This document shows positions 42,873-53,000 of a DNA stretch of 64,000 bases, in pieces. The notes beneath the pieces were generated by a model. That model saw nothing but the letters and a program-made list of their open reading frames with translations. It had not been told where the DNA came from and did no database searches. The translations under genes were made by a program, and so were the position numbers. The stretch covers positions 71,248 through 135,247 of the forward strand of contig JAECQY010000005.1 in assembly GCA_016000045.1 (NCBI GenBank), written 5' to 3'. This DNA is from Myxococcaceae bacterium (lineage in GTDB: Bacteria; Myxococcota; UBA727; JABDBI01). The number at the start of each line of letters is the position of its first letter. Position 1 is the stretch's first letter.

Positions 42873-43811
42873 ATGAATCAGCTCATCACTCCCATTTCGT
42901 ACTCTTTGCAAGAAATTCGCCAAATGCCAGCGCAGGATCTGTTGATCACCATCCGAGACCGAGGCTTACACGATAGTCTGGCATTTTTAGGCATGCTGTC
43001 GCCCGAACAATTTCAATATATCATGGATCTCGATGCCTGGACCGATGACCGAATTCAAAACGAGAAAATCGAACCTTGGTTAGAAGCCATGATGGAGTCC
43101 AACCCGCGAAAAGCCGTCCAAGTTTTCCATGAACTGGACATCGAACTTCTAGCGTTTTTGTTGAGAGAGAACTCTGAAGTTTACGAATTAGACGATGGTC
43201 AGGAACCCGACGATTTACCAAACGATCGACTGCAGACACCGGACAATCGCTACGTGATCACTTTTTCAAAACCCATTTGGCGTCATTTTTTTGAGCATTT
43301 AATGGCTCGAGACTTGACCTTTGCTCTCCAAATCATGCAATCTATCCGCTACGAAACCGCTTCTGGTCTGGAAGAAGAAGCTTTTCGGTGGCGCGATGGG
43401 CGAATGCAAGATTTGGGCTTTGCTCCTTACGAAGAGGCGAAAGCGGTTCTTAGCCGCATCAACCCTGACATCTCTCTGGAATATCCTACTATCTTGCTAG
43501 AAGAGGAGCCTACTCTCAACCCAACACAAGCCATTGTAAGCTCTTTGGAAACCGACCATGTGTTTACTCAGACCCTCTCCACACTGCCAAACGACACGCA
43601 AAAACGAATCTTGAGCGAATTCGTATCGACCTGCAATCAAGTGCATCAAGCTCTGAATCGGGATTCAGGCGATCGCCAGTCTCTTCGAGAAACGGTACAA
43701 TACGTCACTCTATTGCTGGACAAGGCCCTTCACTACCGCTCTCCCGAAGTACTTGCGACCTCCCCAGTCCGAACGCTGTTTCAAATTGGCCGTACCTTGG
43801 AAAATGCGTGA
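42873..43811 (+). CDS. DUF6178 family protein
   Basis: 312 aa, soluble, no signal. QMPAQDLLITIRDRGLHDSLAFLGMLSPEQFQYIMDLDAWTDDRI matches the start of the DUF6178 family found in delta-proteobacterial lineages; its role is unknown. The helical, acidic protein resembles a scaffold rather than an enzyme. Its last bases overlap the folK GTG start (GTGA), making it first in a translationally coupled set with folK, recA and xth. Confidence 0.7.
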   Translation: MNQLITPISYSLQEIRQMPAQDLLITIRDRGLHDSLAFLGMLSPEQFQYIMDLDAWTDDRIQNEKIEPWLEAMMESNPRKAVQVFHELDIELLAFLLRENSEVYELDDGQEPDDLPNDRLQTPDNRYVITFSKPIWRHFFEHLMARDLTFALQIMQSIRYETASGLEEEAFRWRDGRMQDLGFAPYEEAKAVLSRINPDISLEYPTILLEEEPTLNPTQAIVSSLETDHVFTQTLSTLPNDTQKRILSEFVSTCNQVHQALNRDSGDRQSLRETVQYVTLLLDKALHYRSPEVLATSPVRTLFQIGRTLENA

Positions 43812-44212
43812 TTACCTACTTTCTCGGTGTGGGAAGTTCACACCCACAAGCGCCGCTTTGGATTAACAAGGCCGAAGCCTGCTTGCGTTCGCATCCTGGT
43901 ATCCGCTTTGTTGCCAAAAGCCCCAACTACCCCAACCCTGCTTTCGGTGGCCAAACTTCTTTTTTCTTTACCAACTGTGCCTTTCGAATCCAGACTTCCC
44001 TTCATCCAAACGCACTTTGGTTTCTTTTGCACCAGATCGAAATGCGCTTAGGCCGTATTCGAACCGCAAAAAATGGACCCAGAACCCTCGATCTGGACAT
44101 TCTTGATCGAAGCGCTGGGCCTATGCAAACCGACTATCTTCAAATTCCACATCCAGAATTTAACAATCGACCCTTTGCACTAAAACCAGCGGGTGATATA
44201 GGTTTTAGATGA
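43808..44212 (+). CDS. folK: Dihydropterin pyrophosphokinase (HPPK), short form
   Basis: Transfers pyrophosphate from ATP to 6-hydroxymethyl-dihydropterin in folate synthesis. 134 aa from GTG 43808, against about 160 in E. coli. [10 protein letters not shown] is the start motif, [19 protein letters not shown] the catalytic Mg/ATP motif, and [21 protein letters not shown] the second signature. A middle loop is shortened. Start overlaps DUF6178, end overlaps recA (ATGA). Confidence 0.88.
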   Translation: MITYFLGVGSSHPQAPLWINKAEACLRSHPGIRFVAKSPNYPNPAFGGQTSFFFTNCAFRIQTSLHPNALWFLLHQIEMRLGRIRTAKNGPRTLDLDILDRSAGPMQTDYLQIPHPEFNNRPFALKPAGDIGFR

Positions 44213-45285
44213 CCAAGAATATCCATACAAAAGAAGATCCCAACTTAAAAGAACGTTTAAAGTCTCTTGAACTGGCCGTTGCGAGCATCGAAAAACAGTT
44301 TGGAAAAGGTTCCATCATGCGCCTAGGGGCGGATGATCCTTTGGCTTCCGATGTAGACGCCATCTCCACAGGCTCGCTGGGACTGGATATGGCCCTTGGT
44401 ATTGGAGGGTATCCGCGAGGCCGAATCATCGAAATTTACGGCCCAGAATCCAGCGGTAAAACAACGTTGACGCTGCACGCAATCGCTGAAGTCCAGAAAA
44501 AAGGCGGTATCGCGGCTTTTATTGATGCAGAACACGCTTTGGACGTTAGCTACGCTCGCAAGCTGGGGGTCCGAACCGAAGATCTTTTAATCTCCCAACC
44601 AGACACCGGAGAGCAAGCCCTGGAAATTGCGGACATGTTGGTTCGTTCCGGCGCCATTGATCTCGTCATCGTCGACTCCGTAGCCGCTTTGGTTCCCAAG
44701 GCTGAAATTGAAGGCGAAATGGGCGATTCGCACATGGGTCTTCAAGCTCGACTCATGAGTCAAGCTTTGCGTAAATTAACCGGAACCATCTCAAAGTCGG
44801 GCACAACCATCATCTTTATCAATCAACTTCGAATGAAGATTGGGGTGATGTTTGGAAACCCTGAAACCACGACCGGTGGGAATGCTCTTAAATTCTACGC
44901 CTCGGTTCGATTGGATATTCGCCGCCTGACCGCCATTAAAAACGGTGAACAGGTGATTGGAAATCGAACTCGGGTCAAAGTCGTCAAAAACAAAGTAGCG
45001 CCTCCGTTCAGAGAAGTCGAATTTGATATTCTCTATGGCCAAGGCATCCAAAAAGACGGCGAATTGATCGATATCGGTGTGGATCTCGGCGTGATCGAGA
45101 AGAGCGGGTCCTGGTTAAGCTACCAGGGTCAAAAAATCGGCCAAGGTCGCGAAAACGCTAAACAGTTCTTTTCAGAAAACCCAACGGTCCTCGCAGAAAT
45201 CGAATCCAAGGTCCGGGCTCAATCCAACCCCGGGCAAGAGAAACCTGCCATGAACGCCAATCCTACTCCGGAAATCCTGCCTTAA
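44209..45285 (+). CDS. recA: Recombinase RecA
   Basis: 358 aa. Forms filaments on single-stranded DNA, catalyses strand exchange and induces the SOS response. Walker A GPESSGKT at 78-85; [14 protein letters not shown]; loop L1 [61 protein letters not shown] (L2). Its ATG overlaps the folK stop, so it has no promoter or ribosome site of its own; expression must come from upstream of DUF6178. An SOS box is not evident. Confidence 0.98.
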   Translation: MTKNIHTKEDPNLKERLKSLELAVASIEKQFGKGSIMRLGADDPLASDVDAISTGSLGLDMALGIGGYPRGRIIEIYGPESSGKTTLTLHAIAEVQKKGGIAAFIDAEHALDVSYARKLGVRTEDLLISQPDTGEQALEIADMLVRSGAIDLVIVDSVAALVPKAEIEGEMGDSHMGLQARLMSQALRKLTGTISKSGTTIIFINQLRMKIGVMFGNPETTTGGNALKFYASVRLDIRRLTAIKNGEQVIGNRTRVKVVKNKVAPPFREVEFDILYGQGIQKDGELIDIGVDLGVIEKSGSWLSYQGQKIGQGRENAKQFFSENPTVLAEIESKVRAQSNPGQEKPAMNANPTPEILP

Positions 45286-46061
45286 TGCGCGTTTATTCTT
45301 GGAATGTAAACGGCATCCGTTCGGCTTCGAAAAAAGGCCTTCTCGATTGGCTTCGTGAGTCGAACGGTGATATTATTGGTCTTCAAGAAGTCCGTGCATT
45401 CCCAGAACAAATCCCCCTCGAATTACAAAAACCCGAGGGGTATTTTTCTCATTTCTCTGCGGCTGAACGCCCTGGGTACAGCGGCGTTGGGCTCTACAGT
45501 CGACAAAAGCCAGACGAAGTCCAAACCCTTCTCAATTTCGCTCCATTCGATGCCGAAGGCCGAGTGCAAATCGCTCGATTCGAGCGACTCTTTGTAGCCA
45601 ATATTTACTTCCCCAATGGACAAGGGAAAAACAACGACAACAGCCGAATTCCTTTCAAGCTCGCTTTTTATGAAGCACTTTTTAAAGAGCTCGAGATTTT
45701 GAATCGAGCTCATGAGCGAGTCCTAGTGATCGGAGATTTCAACACAGCGCATACCGAACTGGATATCGCCAGGCCTAAAGAAAATCAAAAAACCAGCGGA
45801 TTTACGGCCGTTGAACGCGAAGAAATGGATCGCATTCTTTCTTTAGGCTGGGTCGATACTTTTCGCTTGTTTGAAAAAAAATCCGGGCACTACTCTTGGT
45901 GGAGCCAACGCGCCGGAGCCAGAGCTCGGAATATCGGTTGGAGAATCGATTACGTCTTAGCCTCCCAAGCAGCTGCGCCGCTCATCCAGAAAGCTTTTAT
46001 TTTGCCTGAAATCTCAGGCTCGGATCATTGCCCAGTGGGTGTCGACGTGGAAAACCCTTAG
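45285..46061 (+). CDS. xth: Exodeoxyribonuclease III
   Basis: AP endonuclease/3'-5' exonuclease of base-excision repair, 258 aa. Motifs: YSWNVNGIRS (Asn), IIGLQEVRA (catalytic Glu), VIGDFNTAHTELDI (Asp/Asn), WRIDYVLAS and ISGSDHCPVGVDV (Asp-His pair). ExoA-type. The first base of its ATG is the last of the recA stop (TAATG), which suggests coupling to recA. Converges with the GST gene, overlapping by 4 bases. Confidence 0.95.
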   Translation: MRVYSWNVNGIRSASKKGLLDWLRESNGDIIGLQEVRAFPEQIPLELQKPEGYFSHFSAAERPGYSGVGLYSRQKPDEVQTLLNFAPFDAEGRVQIARFERLFVANIYFPNGQGKNNDNSRIPFKLAFYEALFKELEILNRAHERVLVIGDFNTAHTELDIARPKENQKTSGFTAVEREEMDRILSLGWVDTFRLFEKKSGHYSWWSQRAGARARNIGWRIDYVLASQAAAPLIQKAFILPEISGSDHCPVGVDVENP

Positions 46062-46699
46062 GCGGAAGGCCAGGCATGTTTATAACTTGGACGCCCTCTC
46101 AAGCGCTCTCGCCACGAAAGCACATGCGGGTAGGCAACCAGTTCAATTTCTTTCAACTGGTCCAACAAATCCAGCAAGGGCGTCGCCAAAGTATCTGCAA
46201 TCGAGTAGTCGCCGGCCAAATACGCTCGACGCGCCAAATGCTTGTCCAAAACATCCAGCTGACGCTCCAATTCTTCCATAAAAGCTCTCATCATTTGCGA
46301 ACGCGTATCGGAGCCTTCGTACAGATGAGCCTCTGTTAAAACGCTCCAAAGCAAGTCACCCAAACCAGAAGATAGAAAACTTAACCAGCTAAGTGCTTGA
46401 GCTTTTGAGCTCAGATCGCTAAACGACAAAGGAGACTTCTCAAAACGCTCCGCCAAAAAGTGCAAGATAGCCGGAGACTCAAAAACGGACAACTCGCCGC
46501 TCGGTCTATGCTCTACCAAGGCCGGAAGTCGACCAAAAGGACTTCGGCGTAAAAAAGCGGCTGTCCGATCTTTGATTGGATCCACTTCTCGAGGCGTAAA
46601 AGTCACACCGCACTCGGCAAGCGCAATGCGAATTGCAACGCAGAAAGGAGAAGCTCGGTATTCGTAGAGGGTAAACGGAGGCGCTTTCGATGATGCCAT
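46058..46699 (-). CDS. Glutathione S-transferase family protein
   Basis: 213 aa. N-terminal thioredoxin-like domain with LYEYRASPFCVAIRIALAECGV and GRLPALVEHRPSGELSVFESPAILHFLAERF (cis-Pro and ES glutathione-binding motif). The helical C-terminal domain contains AYLAGDYSIADTLATPLLDLLDQL, the GST N-capping region. Soluble. Substrate unknown; stress detoxification is the family's usual work. Confidence 0.88.
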   Translation of the reverse strand: MASSKAPPFTLYEYRASPFCVAIRIALAECGVTFTPREVDPIKDRTAAFLRRSPFGRLPALVEHRPSGELSVFESPAILHFLAERFEKSPLSFSDLSSKAQALSWLSFLSSGLGDLLWSVLTEAHLYEGSDTRSQMMRAFMEELERQLDVLDKHLARRAYLAGDYSIADTLATPLLDLLDQLKEIELVAYPHVLSWRERLRGRPSYKHAWPSA

Positions 46700-46786
46700 G
46701 GCCCTTATTATGACACGGAAGCTGACGGTTGCAAAGAGCGTTATTGGCTAAGAATGCGCAGTGGCCCTATTTTGCAAATTCTCGAC

Positions 46787-46822
46787 TAAAAAATCAAAAA
46801 CCCTCTGACTAATCAGAGGGTT
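46787..46822 (-). terminator. Intrinsic terminator after rplL
   Basis: On the minus strand AACCCTCTGA-TTAG-TCAGAGGGTT forms a perfect 10-bp stem with a 4-base loop, followed by TTTGATTTTTTAG. It lies 23 bases past the rplL stop and ends the secE-to-rplL unit, in a place where rpoB usually follows. Confidence 0.9.
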
Positions 46823-46844
46823 CGGTTGACGGTTAGGCTTTCAA

Positions 46845-47228
46845 TTACTTGATAGCAACTTGAGCGCCTTCAGCTTCCAATTTGGTTTTCATGGCTTCTG
46901 CATCTGTTTTCGAAACAGCTTGCTTGACCATTTTAGGAGCGCCATCGACCAAGTCTTTGGCTTCTTTCAGACCCAAGCCAGTCAATTCGCGAACGACTTT
47001 GATGACCTGAATTTTCTTATCGCCTGCAGCGATCAATTCCACATCGAATTCTGTCTTCTCTGCGGCAGCAGCAGGAGCGCCCGCAGCTGGCATCGCAGCC
47101 ATCATCATTCCACCACCGGCAGCAGCCTTAACGCCCCATTTTTCTTCGAGCATCTTGACCAATTCAGCGGCTTCCAAAATGCTGAGAGCCGAAAGTTCAT
47201 TCCCTAATTTTTCAATATCCGTTGCCAT
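46845..47228 (-). CDS. rplL: 50S ribosomal protein L7/L12
   Basis: 127 aa stalk protein that recruits translation factors. N-terminal dimer domain ([22 protein letters not shown]), Ala/Gly/Met hinge, and the C-terminal domain [41 protein letters not shown]. Four bases after rplJ. Confidence 0.97.
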   Translation of the reverse strand: MATDIEKLGNELSALSILEAAELVKMLEEKWGVKAAAGGGMMMAAMPAAGAPAAAAEKTEFDVELIAAGDKKIQVIKVVRELTGLGLKEAKDLVDGAPKMVKQAVSKTDAEAMKTKLEAEGAQVAIK

Positions 47229-47231
47229 GTT

Positions 47232-47750
47232 TTACTCCTTATCCTTGTCTAATTTTGCTTGAATCACACCGACCACATGCGATGCTGGCGCATTAATTTG
47301 AGCGAGCAGTTTCGCCGGCACTCCATTAATCACACCCAACAATTGCGCACGCAATTCTTCCAAACCAGGCAAAGCCGCAAAGGCCTTCACTTTTGCCAGG
47401 TCTAATCTTACTCCGGCATTGAGCCCGGCCTTAATCTCGAACTTCGCACAAGCTTCTTGGTATTTCACCAAAACTTTTGCCGGAGCGACAGCATCGGTAT
47501 CACTCCAAGCAATAGCCGTTGAATTTGCAAAGTCCTCAAACAATGCCTTTACCGGCGTTGAGTCCGCTGCAATGCGAGCGAGTTTATTTTTGATTACTTT
47601 AAACCCAACTCCTGCATCGTGCAGTTGACGACGCAAAGTTGATACTTGAGCTGCATCCAAGCCTTGTACGCTGGTCAAAACAATCGACTCAGCAGACCCG
47701 AACACGCTCTTCAGAAACTCAATTTGTTCTTCTTTTTCTGTTCGTTCCAT
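47232..47750 (-). CDS. rplJ: 50S ribosomal protein L10
   Basis: 172 aa stalk base. SIVLTSVQGLDAAQVSTLRRQLHDAGVGFKVIKNKLARIA is typical. The C-terminal helix would bind L7/L12 dimers. An L10-type leader lies immediately upstream. Confidence 0.96.
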   Translation of the reverse strand: MERTEKEEQIEFLKSVFGSAESIVLTSVQGLDAAQVSTLRRQLHDAGVGFKVIKNKLARIAADSTPVKALFEDFANSTAIAWSDTDAVAPAKVLVKYQEACAKFEIKAGLNAGVRLDLAKVKAFAALPGLEELRAQLLGVINGVPAKLLAQINAPASHVVGVIQAKLDKDKE

Positions 47751-47799
47751 TTACACACCTCACTTAAATTGAACGAGACGTGTGCAAATCGGTTACGAT

Positions 47800-47870
47800 T
47801 ACTGCCACCATCTCGGCAGGATTTTTAAGCCTCCACTCAGAAGACCCCCTGCTGTCATCGACGATCTAAC
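47800..47870 (-). ncRNA. Ribosomal protein L10 leader
   Basis: Between rplA and rplJ the minus-strand sequence contains GACAGCAGGGGG (47856-47845), then CTTAAAAATCCTGCCGAGATGG (ending 47808). The paired halves CAGCAGG/CCTGCCG and the CCTGCCGAG signature match the conserved L10/L10(L12)4-binding leader. In E. coli and Bacillus, free L10-L12 binds there to repress rplJL. Autoregulation is inferred by homology; exact limits are approximate. Confidence 0.75.
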
Positions 47871-47880
47871 TTCAAAAATT

Positions 47881-48585
47881 TTAGTCCGCGATAGCCATGA
47901 CCTCAGTCAAGTCTACCTTCACGCCCGGACCCATTGTCGAAGACAGGGTCACTTTGCGAACGTATTGCCCTTTCAAGGAAGCTGGTTTGGCACGCAAAAC
48001 GGCCCCCAAGAGAGATTTCATATTGTCTTTCAAATGAGAGGCCGAGAAGGAAATACGGCCCAAAGGCGCATGCAAAGTTCCCGTCTTATCTACTTTGAAT
48101 TCGATCTTGCCACTCTTGACTTCTTTGACCGCTTTAGCGACATCCAGAGTAACAGTCCCAACCTTAGGATTTGGCATCAAACCACGAGGTCCCAGCACTT
48201 TCCCTAATTTACCAACCACTCCCATCATATCCGGAGAGGCGACCACTTTGTCAAAATCCATAAATCCAGACTCAACGCGCGCAGCCAAATCTTCTGCTCC
48301 CACAACGTCAGCCCCTGCCTCTTCGGCTTCTTTGGCTTTGGAGCCTTTGGCAAACACAGCGACGCGCACTGTTTTACCTGTGCCATGTGGCAGAATGACC
48401 GCTCCACGGATGTTTTGATCCGCGTGGCGAGGATCCACTCCCAAGTTCATCGCAATGTCGACTGATTCATCGAATTTCGCGGTTTTGCATTCTTTGACCA
48501 ACCCACAGGCTTGTTCCAAGCCATAGCGGGTTTGTGGATCTACTTTTTTCGAAACGTTTCGGTATTTTTTTCCGTGTTTTGCCAT
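47881..48585 (-). CDS. rplA: 50S ribosomal protein L1
   Basis: About 234 aa from ATG 48585. VDIAMNLGVDPRHADQNIRGAVILPHGTGK and LGPRGLMPNPKVGTVT are diagnostic. The frame is open to a TTG at 48594 and an ATG at 48591 that overlaps the rplK stop. I prefer 48585 (MAKHGKKYR) because the AGG in AGTAGG sits at the right distance, and L1 proteins usually begin this way. Confidence 0.96.
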   Translation of the reverse strand: MAKHGKKYRNVSKKVDPQTRYGLEQACGLVKECKTAKFDESVDIAMNLGVDPRHADQNIRGAVILPHGTGKTVRVAVFAKGSKAKEAEEAGADVVGAEDLAARVESGFMDFDKVVASPDMMGVVGKLGKVLGPRGLMPNPKVGTVTLDVAKAVKEVKSGKIEFKVDKTGTLHAPLGRISFSASHLKDNMKSLLGAVLRAKPASLKGQYVRKVTLSSTMGPGVKVDLTEVMAIAD

Positions 48586-48590
48586 TTTCA

Positions 48591-49034
48591 TCAACCTACT
48601 ACATCAATGCCCATGGAACGAGCAGTTCCAGCAATAATTTTAATCCCTGCTTCAACATCGTAAGAGTTCAAGTCGGGTGCTTTTGTTTTTGCAATCTCGG
48701 CAACTTGCTCACGTGTTACTTTGCCCACTTTTTCTTTGCCTGGATTCTTTGCACCGGCCCCCGGCTTTCCGTCGGTCTTTAATCCAGCCGCTTTCTTCAA
48801 CAAAATGGAGGCGGGTGGCGTTTTGCATTCGAAGGTGAAGCTTTTGTCCGAGTAAGCGGTGATCACAACCGGAATGATCATTCCAAGCTGGTCTTGAGTT
48901 CGAGCGTTAAACTCTTTACAAAATCCGGGAATATTCAGCCCATGCTGACCCAGTGCTGGACCAACTGGAGGCGCTGGATTGGCTTTTCCTGCGGGAACCT
49001 GAAGCTTAATAAATGCAGTAATTTTCTTTGCCAT
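48591..49034 (-). CDS. rplK: 50S ribosomal protein L11
   Basis: 147 aa of the GTPase-associated centre. [28 protein letters not shown] and the end [12 protein letters not shown] are conserved. Followed directly by rplA, with overlapping stop and start signals. Confidence 0.97.
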   Translation of the reverse strand: MAKKITAFIKLQVPAGKANPAPPVGPALGQHGLNIPGFCKEFNARTQDQLGMIIPVVITAYSDKSFTFECKTPPASILLKKAAGLKTDGKPGAGAKNPGKEKVGKVTREQVAEIAKTKAPDLNSYDVEAGIKIIAGTARSMGIDVVG

Positions 49035-49061
49035 GCGTTTTCCTTATGCAGATTTTCGAGA

Positions 49062-49604
49062 CTATGCAATACGTTCTACTTGGACATAATCCAATTCCAC
49101 AGGTGTGGCACGCCCAAAAATGGAAACCAACACCCGCAATTTCTGCTTATCTGCCTTCACTTCTTCAATTTCACCATTAAAATTCGCAAAGGGACCTTCC
49201 ATCACTTTGACTTTATCCCCTTCGACAAATTCCACCTTAGCTCGTACTTTGGGAGCGCCTTCAACCATCGCTCGCATACGCTCGACTTCAGCCACGGACA
49301 GCGACGGGGGATTCTTCGCGTTCCCAACAAATCCCGTCACCTTCGCAGTGTTTCGCACCAAGTGAGCGGTTTCGTCGCTAAACAGCATTTGAACCAACAT
49401 GTAGCTTGGAAAACACTTGCGGCTCTGAGCTTTGCGAACCCCTGCCTTAATCTCTTCCACCATTTCTATCGGAACCCAAATCTCACCAAAAAAATCCTGT
49501 AAATGATACTGCTGTATACGTTCTTCAAGCGTTTTTTTTGCGCGATTTTCAAAGCCAGCATAGGTATGGACAACATACCATTTCAAATCTGTTTTTTCAG
49601 TCAT
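49062..49604 (-). CDS. nusG: Transcription elongation/antitermination factor NusG
   Basis: 180 aa. NGN domain ([23 protein letters not shown]; ...[11 protein letters not shown]) and C-terminal KOW domain ([22 protein letters not shown]). It couples RNA polymerase to ribosomes or Rho. Two bases after secE. Confidence 0.97.
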   Translation of the reverse strand: MTEKTDLKWYVVHTYAGFENRAKKTLEERIQQYHLQDFFGEIWVPIEMVEEIKAGVRKAQSRKCFPSYMLVQMLFSDETAHLVRNTAKVTGFVGNAKNPPSLSVAEVERMRAMVEGAPKVRAKVEFVEGDKVKVMEGPFANFNGEIEEVKADKQKLRVLVSIFGRATPVELDYVQVERIA

Positions 49605-49606
49605 AT

Positions 49607-49996
49607 TTACCCTAAAAAGAAATCATGGTGAGATAACCAGCCAAAAATTGAATCAAAAAAACCTAAAATAAGCGCCGCAATGAACGATACGATCACAACG
49701 GTTAAGGTCGCTGCTCTGGTTTCATGCCAACTTGGCCACGCTGTTTTGTCTAGCTCAGCAATGCATTCTTCCACGAAAGCGCGGGCTCTCAAATTGAGAA
49801 AAGCTGCGTATAGGGCGATCAGCAGAGCCAAGCTCAAACCGACCAGATTGGACAGAGCAAAAGAAGCCCCCAATAACCTAGCATCTTGCACTCGAAATAA
49901 GCCAAACACCTCGCGTGTAGCAAGGGTCAGAACTGTTCCCACCAAGACAGTGGCCACCACATAAAACACCAATACCCACGTACTTTTGGACCGCAT
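49607..49996 (-). CDS. secE: Preprotein translocase subunit SecE
   Basis: 129 aa with three predicted helices (the E. coli-like long form): [40 protein letters not shown] and [18 protein letters not shown]. The conserved cytoplasmic segment [21 protein letters not shown] matches the KVxWPS(R)xET signature. AGGAG lies 9 bases before the ATG. No rpmG, tRNA-Trp or tuf gene precedes it, in contrast to many bacteria. Confidence 0.92.
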   Translation of the reverse strand: MRSKSTWVLVFYVVATVLVGTVLTLATREVFGLFRVQDARLLGASFALSNLVGLSLALLIALYAAFLNLRARAFVEECIAELDKTAWPSWHETRAATLTVVIVSFIAALILGFFDSIFGWLSHHDFFLG

Positions 49997-50079
49997 CTGC
50001 TTCGACTCCTGGGCAAAACAATAAAAAAGATAACAGACTCCGATAGCACTGATTCGAAAAATTGTCTAGCCTGTTGGCC

Positions 50080-53000
50080 ATGCAAATCCGAAAGCTCGAG
50101 ATCTTCGGCTTTAAATCTTTTGCCGATCGAGTCATTATTCAATTTGACGAAGGGGTCACAGGCATTGTAGGCCCGAATGGGTGCGGCAAGTCTAATGTCG
50201 TGGATGCCCTGCGCTGGGTCATGGGAGAGCAAAACGCCAAACATCTTCGCGGTGACCAGATGCAAGATATTATTTTCAACGGCTCTCAAAGCCGTGGAGC
50301 CATGGGTCTGGCAGAAGTAACCCTGACTCTTGAAAACGACGGACAAGGCGTCCCACAAGACTATGCTCATTTCGAAGAAATCGAAATCACCCGTCGGCTC
50401 TATCGAAACGGGGAATCTGAATACGAGATCAACAAGCGAGCTTGCCGATTGCGCGATATCACGGAATTTTTTCTCGGGACCGGTGTTGGGACGAAAGCTT
50501 ACTCGATCATCGAACAAGGACGCGTTTCGAACATCGTACAGGCTAAAGCGGAAGATCGTCGCAATCTGATCGAAGAAGCGGCTGGCATTACCAAGTACAA
50601 AGTCCGAAAACAAGCGGCTGAGCGCAAAATGGAGAGCACCGAGCAAAATCTCCTTAGAATTCAAGATATTACCCGAGAAGTCGAAAGCAGGCTAGAAACT
50701 TTAGAGAAACAGGCGGAAAAAGCTTCGAAACACCAAGCTCTTGTGGAGCAAATTCGAGCCTTAGAGCTTCACACGGCAACGCTTCAATTCTTTGAGTATA
50801 CCAATCGATTAAACTTCCTATCGCACCAAAGCATCGCCCAGGAACAAGATTGGCTCGAATCCAACCAAGCAATCCACACGGAAGAAGCGGACTTTCAAGA
50901 GCAGCGCTCGCGGCTGCTCTATCTGGAAGAGAAGCTCACACTCACCCAAAACACCATACACGCAACAGAAAGTTCGATTGCCTTGGCAAACCAAGATATC
51001 GCTTTCAGTCAAAGCACGCTTTCTTCGAGACAAAAGCAGACTTTGCAAATACAGGCTGAGATGAAGCGGCTGAGCGAACGCTTGCAAGAACTCAGTGAAA
51101 ATCAGAGCCATCTCGAGAGACAAAGCCATGAATTTGAACAGCTCGCATCCAAATCCAAAGCTGACATGAACGCTCAATTTGAGCAGGTGCAAGCGCTGTC
51201 TCAAACCCGATCCAAACTTCGAGAGAATCAGCAACAAATACAAAACCGGCTGCTCTTATCTTCGCGCACAGCCACACAAAGCCAATCGGAAGTTCAAGAG
51301 CTCCTTCAAAAGGGAGAACAGCTGAAAGCCCGCACGCGCATGCTGGATCAAGAGCTGGAACGAATCAACGAACAAATTCAAGACCATGATTCACAAAAAT
51401 CCAATTTTGTTACCGAAATTGACAAAGTTCGAATGGAGCGCAATGAAGCCAATCAACAAATCTCAATACTTCAAGAAGAGCTTCGAGCCCTCCAGCCAGT
51501 ATCGGCAGAGAAAGCTTCATTGAAACAAAAACAGGTCCAAAGAATCGCTTTGAATGAAGGACGCTTGAGCGCTGTGCTCGAATCCCTTCAAGAAAACAAA
51601 AAACCTGAACATCGAAATTACAAACACCTCGCTGATGAATTCGATATCCCCGAAGCCTACGAATCGTTGGTCGAAGATGCTTGCAGCGCGCGACTCGAGG
51701 CTTATTTAGTGGCCAGCTTCGAGGAAGGGCTCGAACTTGCCAAGCACGGCCGCATTCGTTTCCTTCCGAAAGACACAAAGCCCTTTCAGTTTGAAATTGT
51801 TCGAGACTCAAGTGAAGCACGCATCCAATGGCCTGAAGCGATCAAGAACAACACCATTTTAATCACCGAATCCGGAGAGCTTTTTGATACGGATCGCTCG
51901 TGCGTGGCAGGCGCCAAAACCAAAAGTGGGGGATTGCTGGCCAAAAGACGAGAATCTCAATCGCTTCAATCGAGTCTCAACGAATTGGCAAAAGAGCTAT
52001 CGATGCTGGAAAGCGATCTCCACCAATTGGACCAACGCAAACAATCGATTCATCGAGAGTTGGATGCGCAACGCTCTGTGCAACAAGCTTTGTTACTCAC
52101 CCTTGCCCGACTGGAGGAAGGGTTTCGAAACCAAGAGTCGACCCGCAGGAGCCTTTCGCAACGTTTGCAACAGCTCAACGCAGAACGCGAAAAAAATGCA
52201 AGCCTGTCTCCGGACACGGACTCGAAATTGGAGAAACTGCAGAAGCAGCGGGCACAAGCCTTGGATCACCATCAAGCTTTGGAAATGCAACTCAAAGAAG
52301 TCCAAGACGAAGCTTCCCTCTTCGAACAGCGTTTCGTTCAAGACTCTGAAACCCTCACCAAGCGACGCATCGAAGCAGCCAGTGCGCTGGAACGGCAAAA
52401 TAATTTGATTCGATCGCAGGAACAGCTCGCAAAAAATCAAGACGATATCCGAATCCAAGTCCGAAATTTAGAAAATCAATTGCTTGACTTTTGCCAAGAT
52501 GAAGTTCAGCTCAACGAACAAATCAGCATCGCTCAAAAAAAACTTGAAACCGCCACCCAAGAACTGCAAACTTTCAAAATAGCTCACCAAGAACAGAAAA
52601 AAACAAACGACGAGAAAAAAACTCAGATCCGCGAAATAGAAACCAAGCTTGGCACCAAGCGACAAGAAATGGAGCAATCTCAGAAAACGCTTACCAAGCT
52701 TCAGCTGGAAATGCGAGAGCAAGAATTAGGGCTTCAGAATCTCGATCAACGCCTTTACGAGAAATACCAGGTTTGGGCTCATGAGATTCTCAGCGACTAC
52801 CATCATCGATCACGCCATGAAAACAGCGCATACGAACTAGGCGCCTTGAAGCGGCAAGTGGAGCATCTTGGACCGATTCATCTAGAAGCCATTCAAGAAT
52901 TTCGAGAGATGGAAAAACGTTACCAATTCTTAAAAGCCCAAGGCGATGATTTAACCCAAGCCCTCGAACAACTTCAGGCAGCAATCCATAAGATCAACGA

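Noticed and set aside
50062..50079. TTG start adding six residues to SMC
   Set aside because: SMC proteins begin at or near the conserved MxIxKLEIxGFKSF; ATG 50080 fits.
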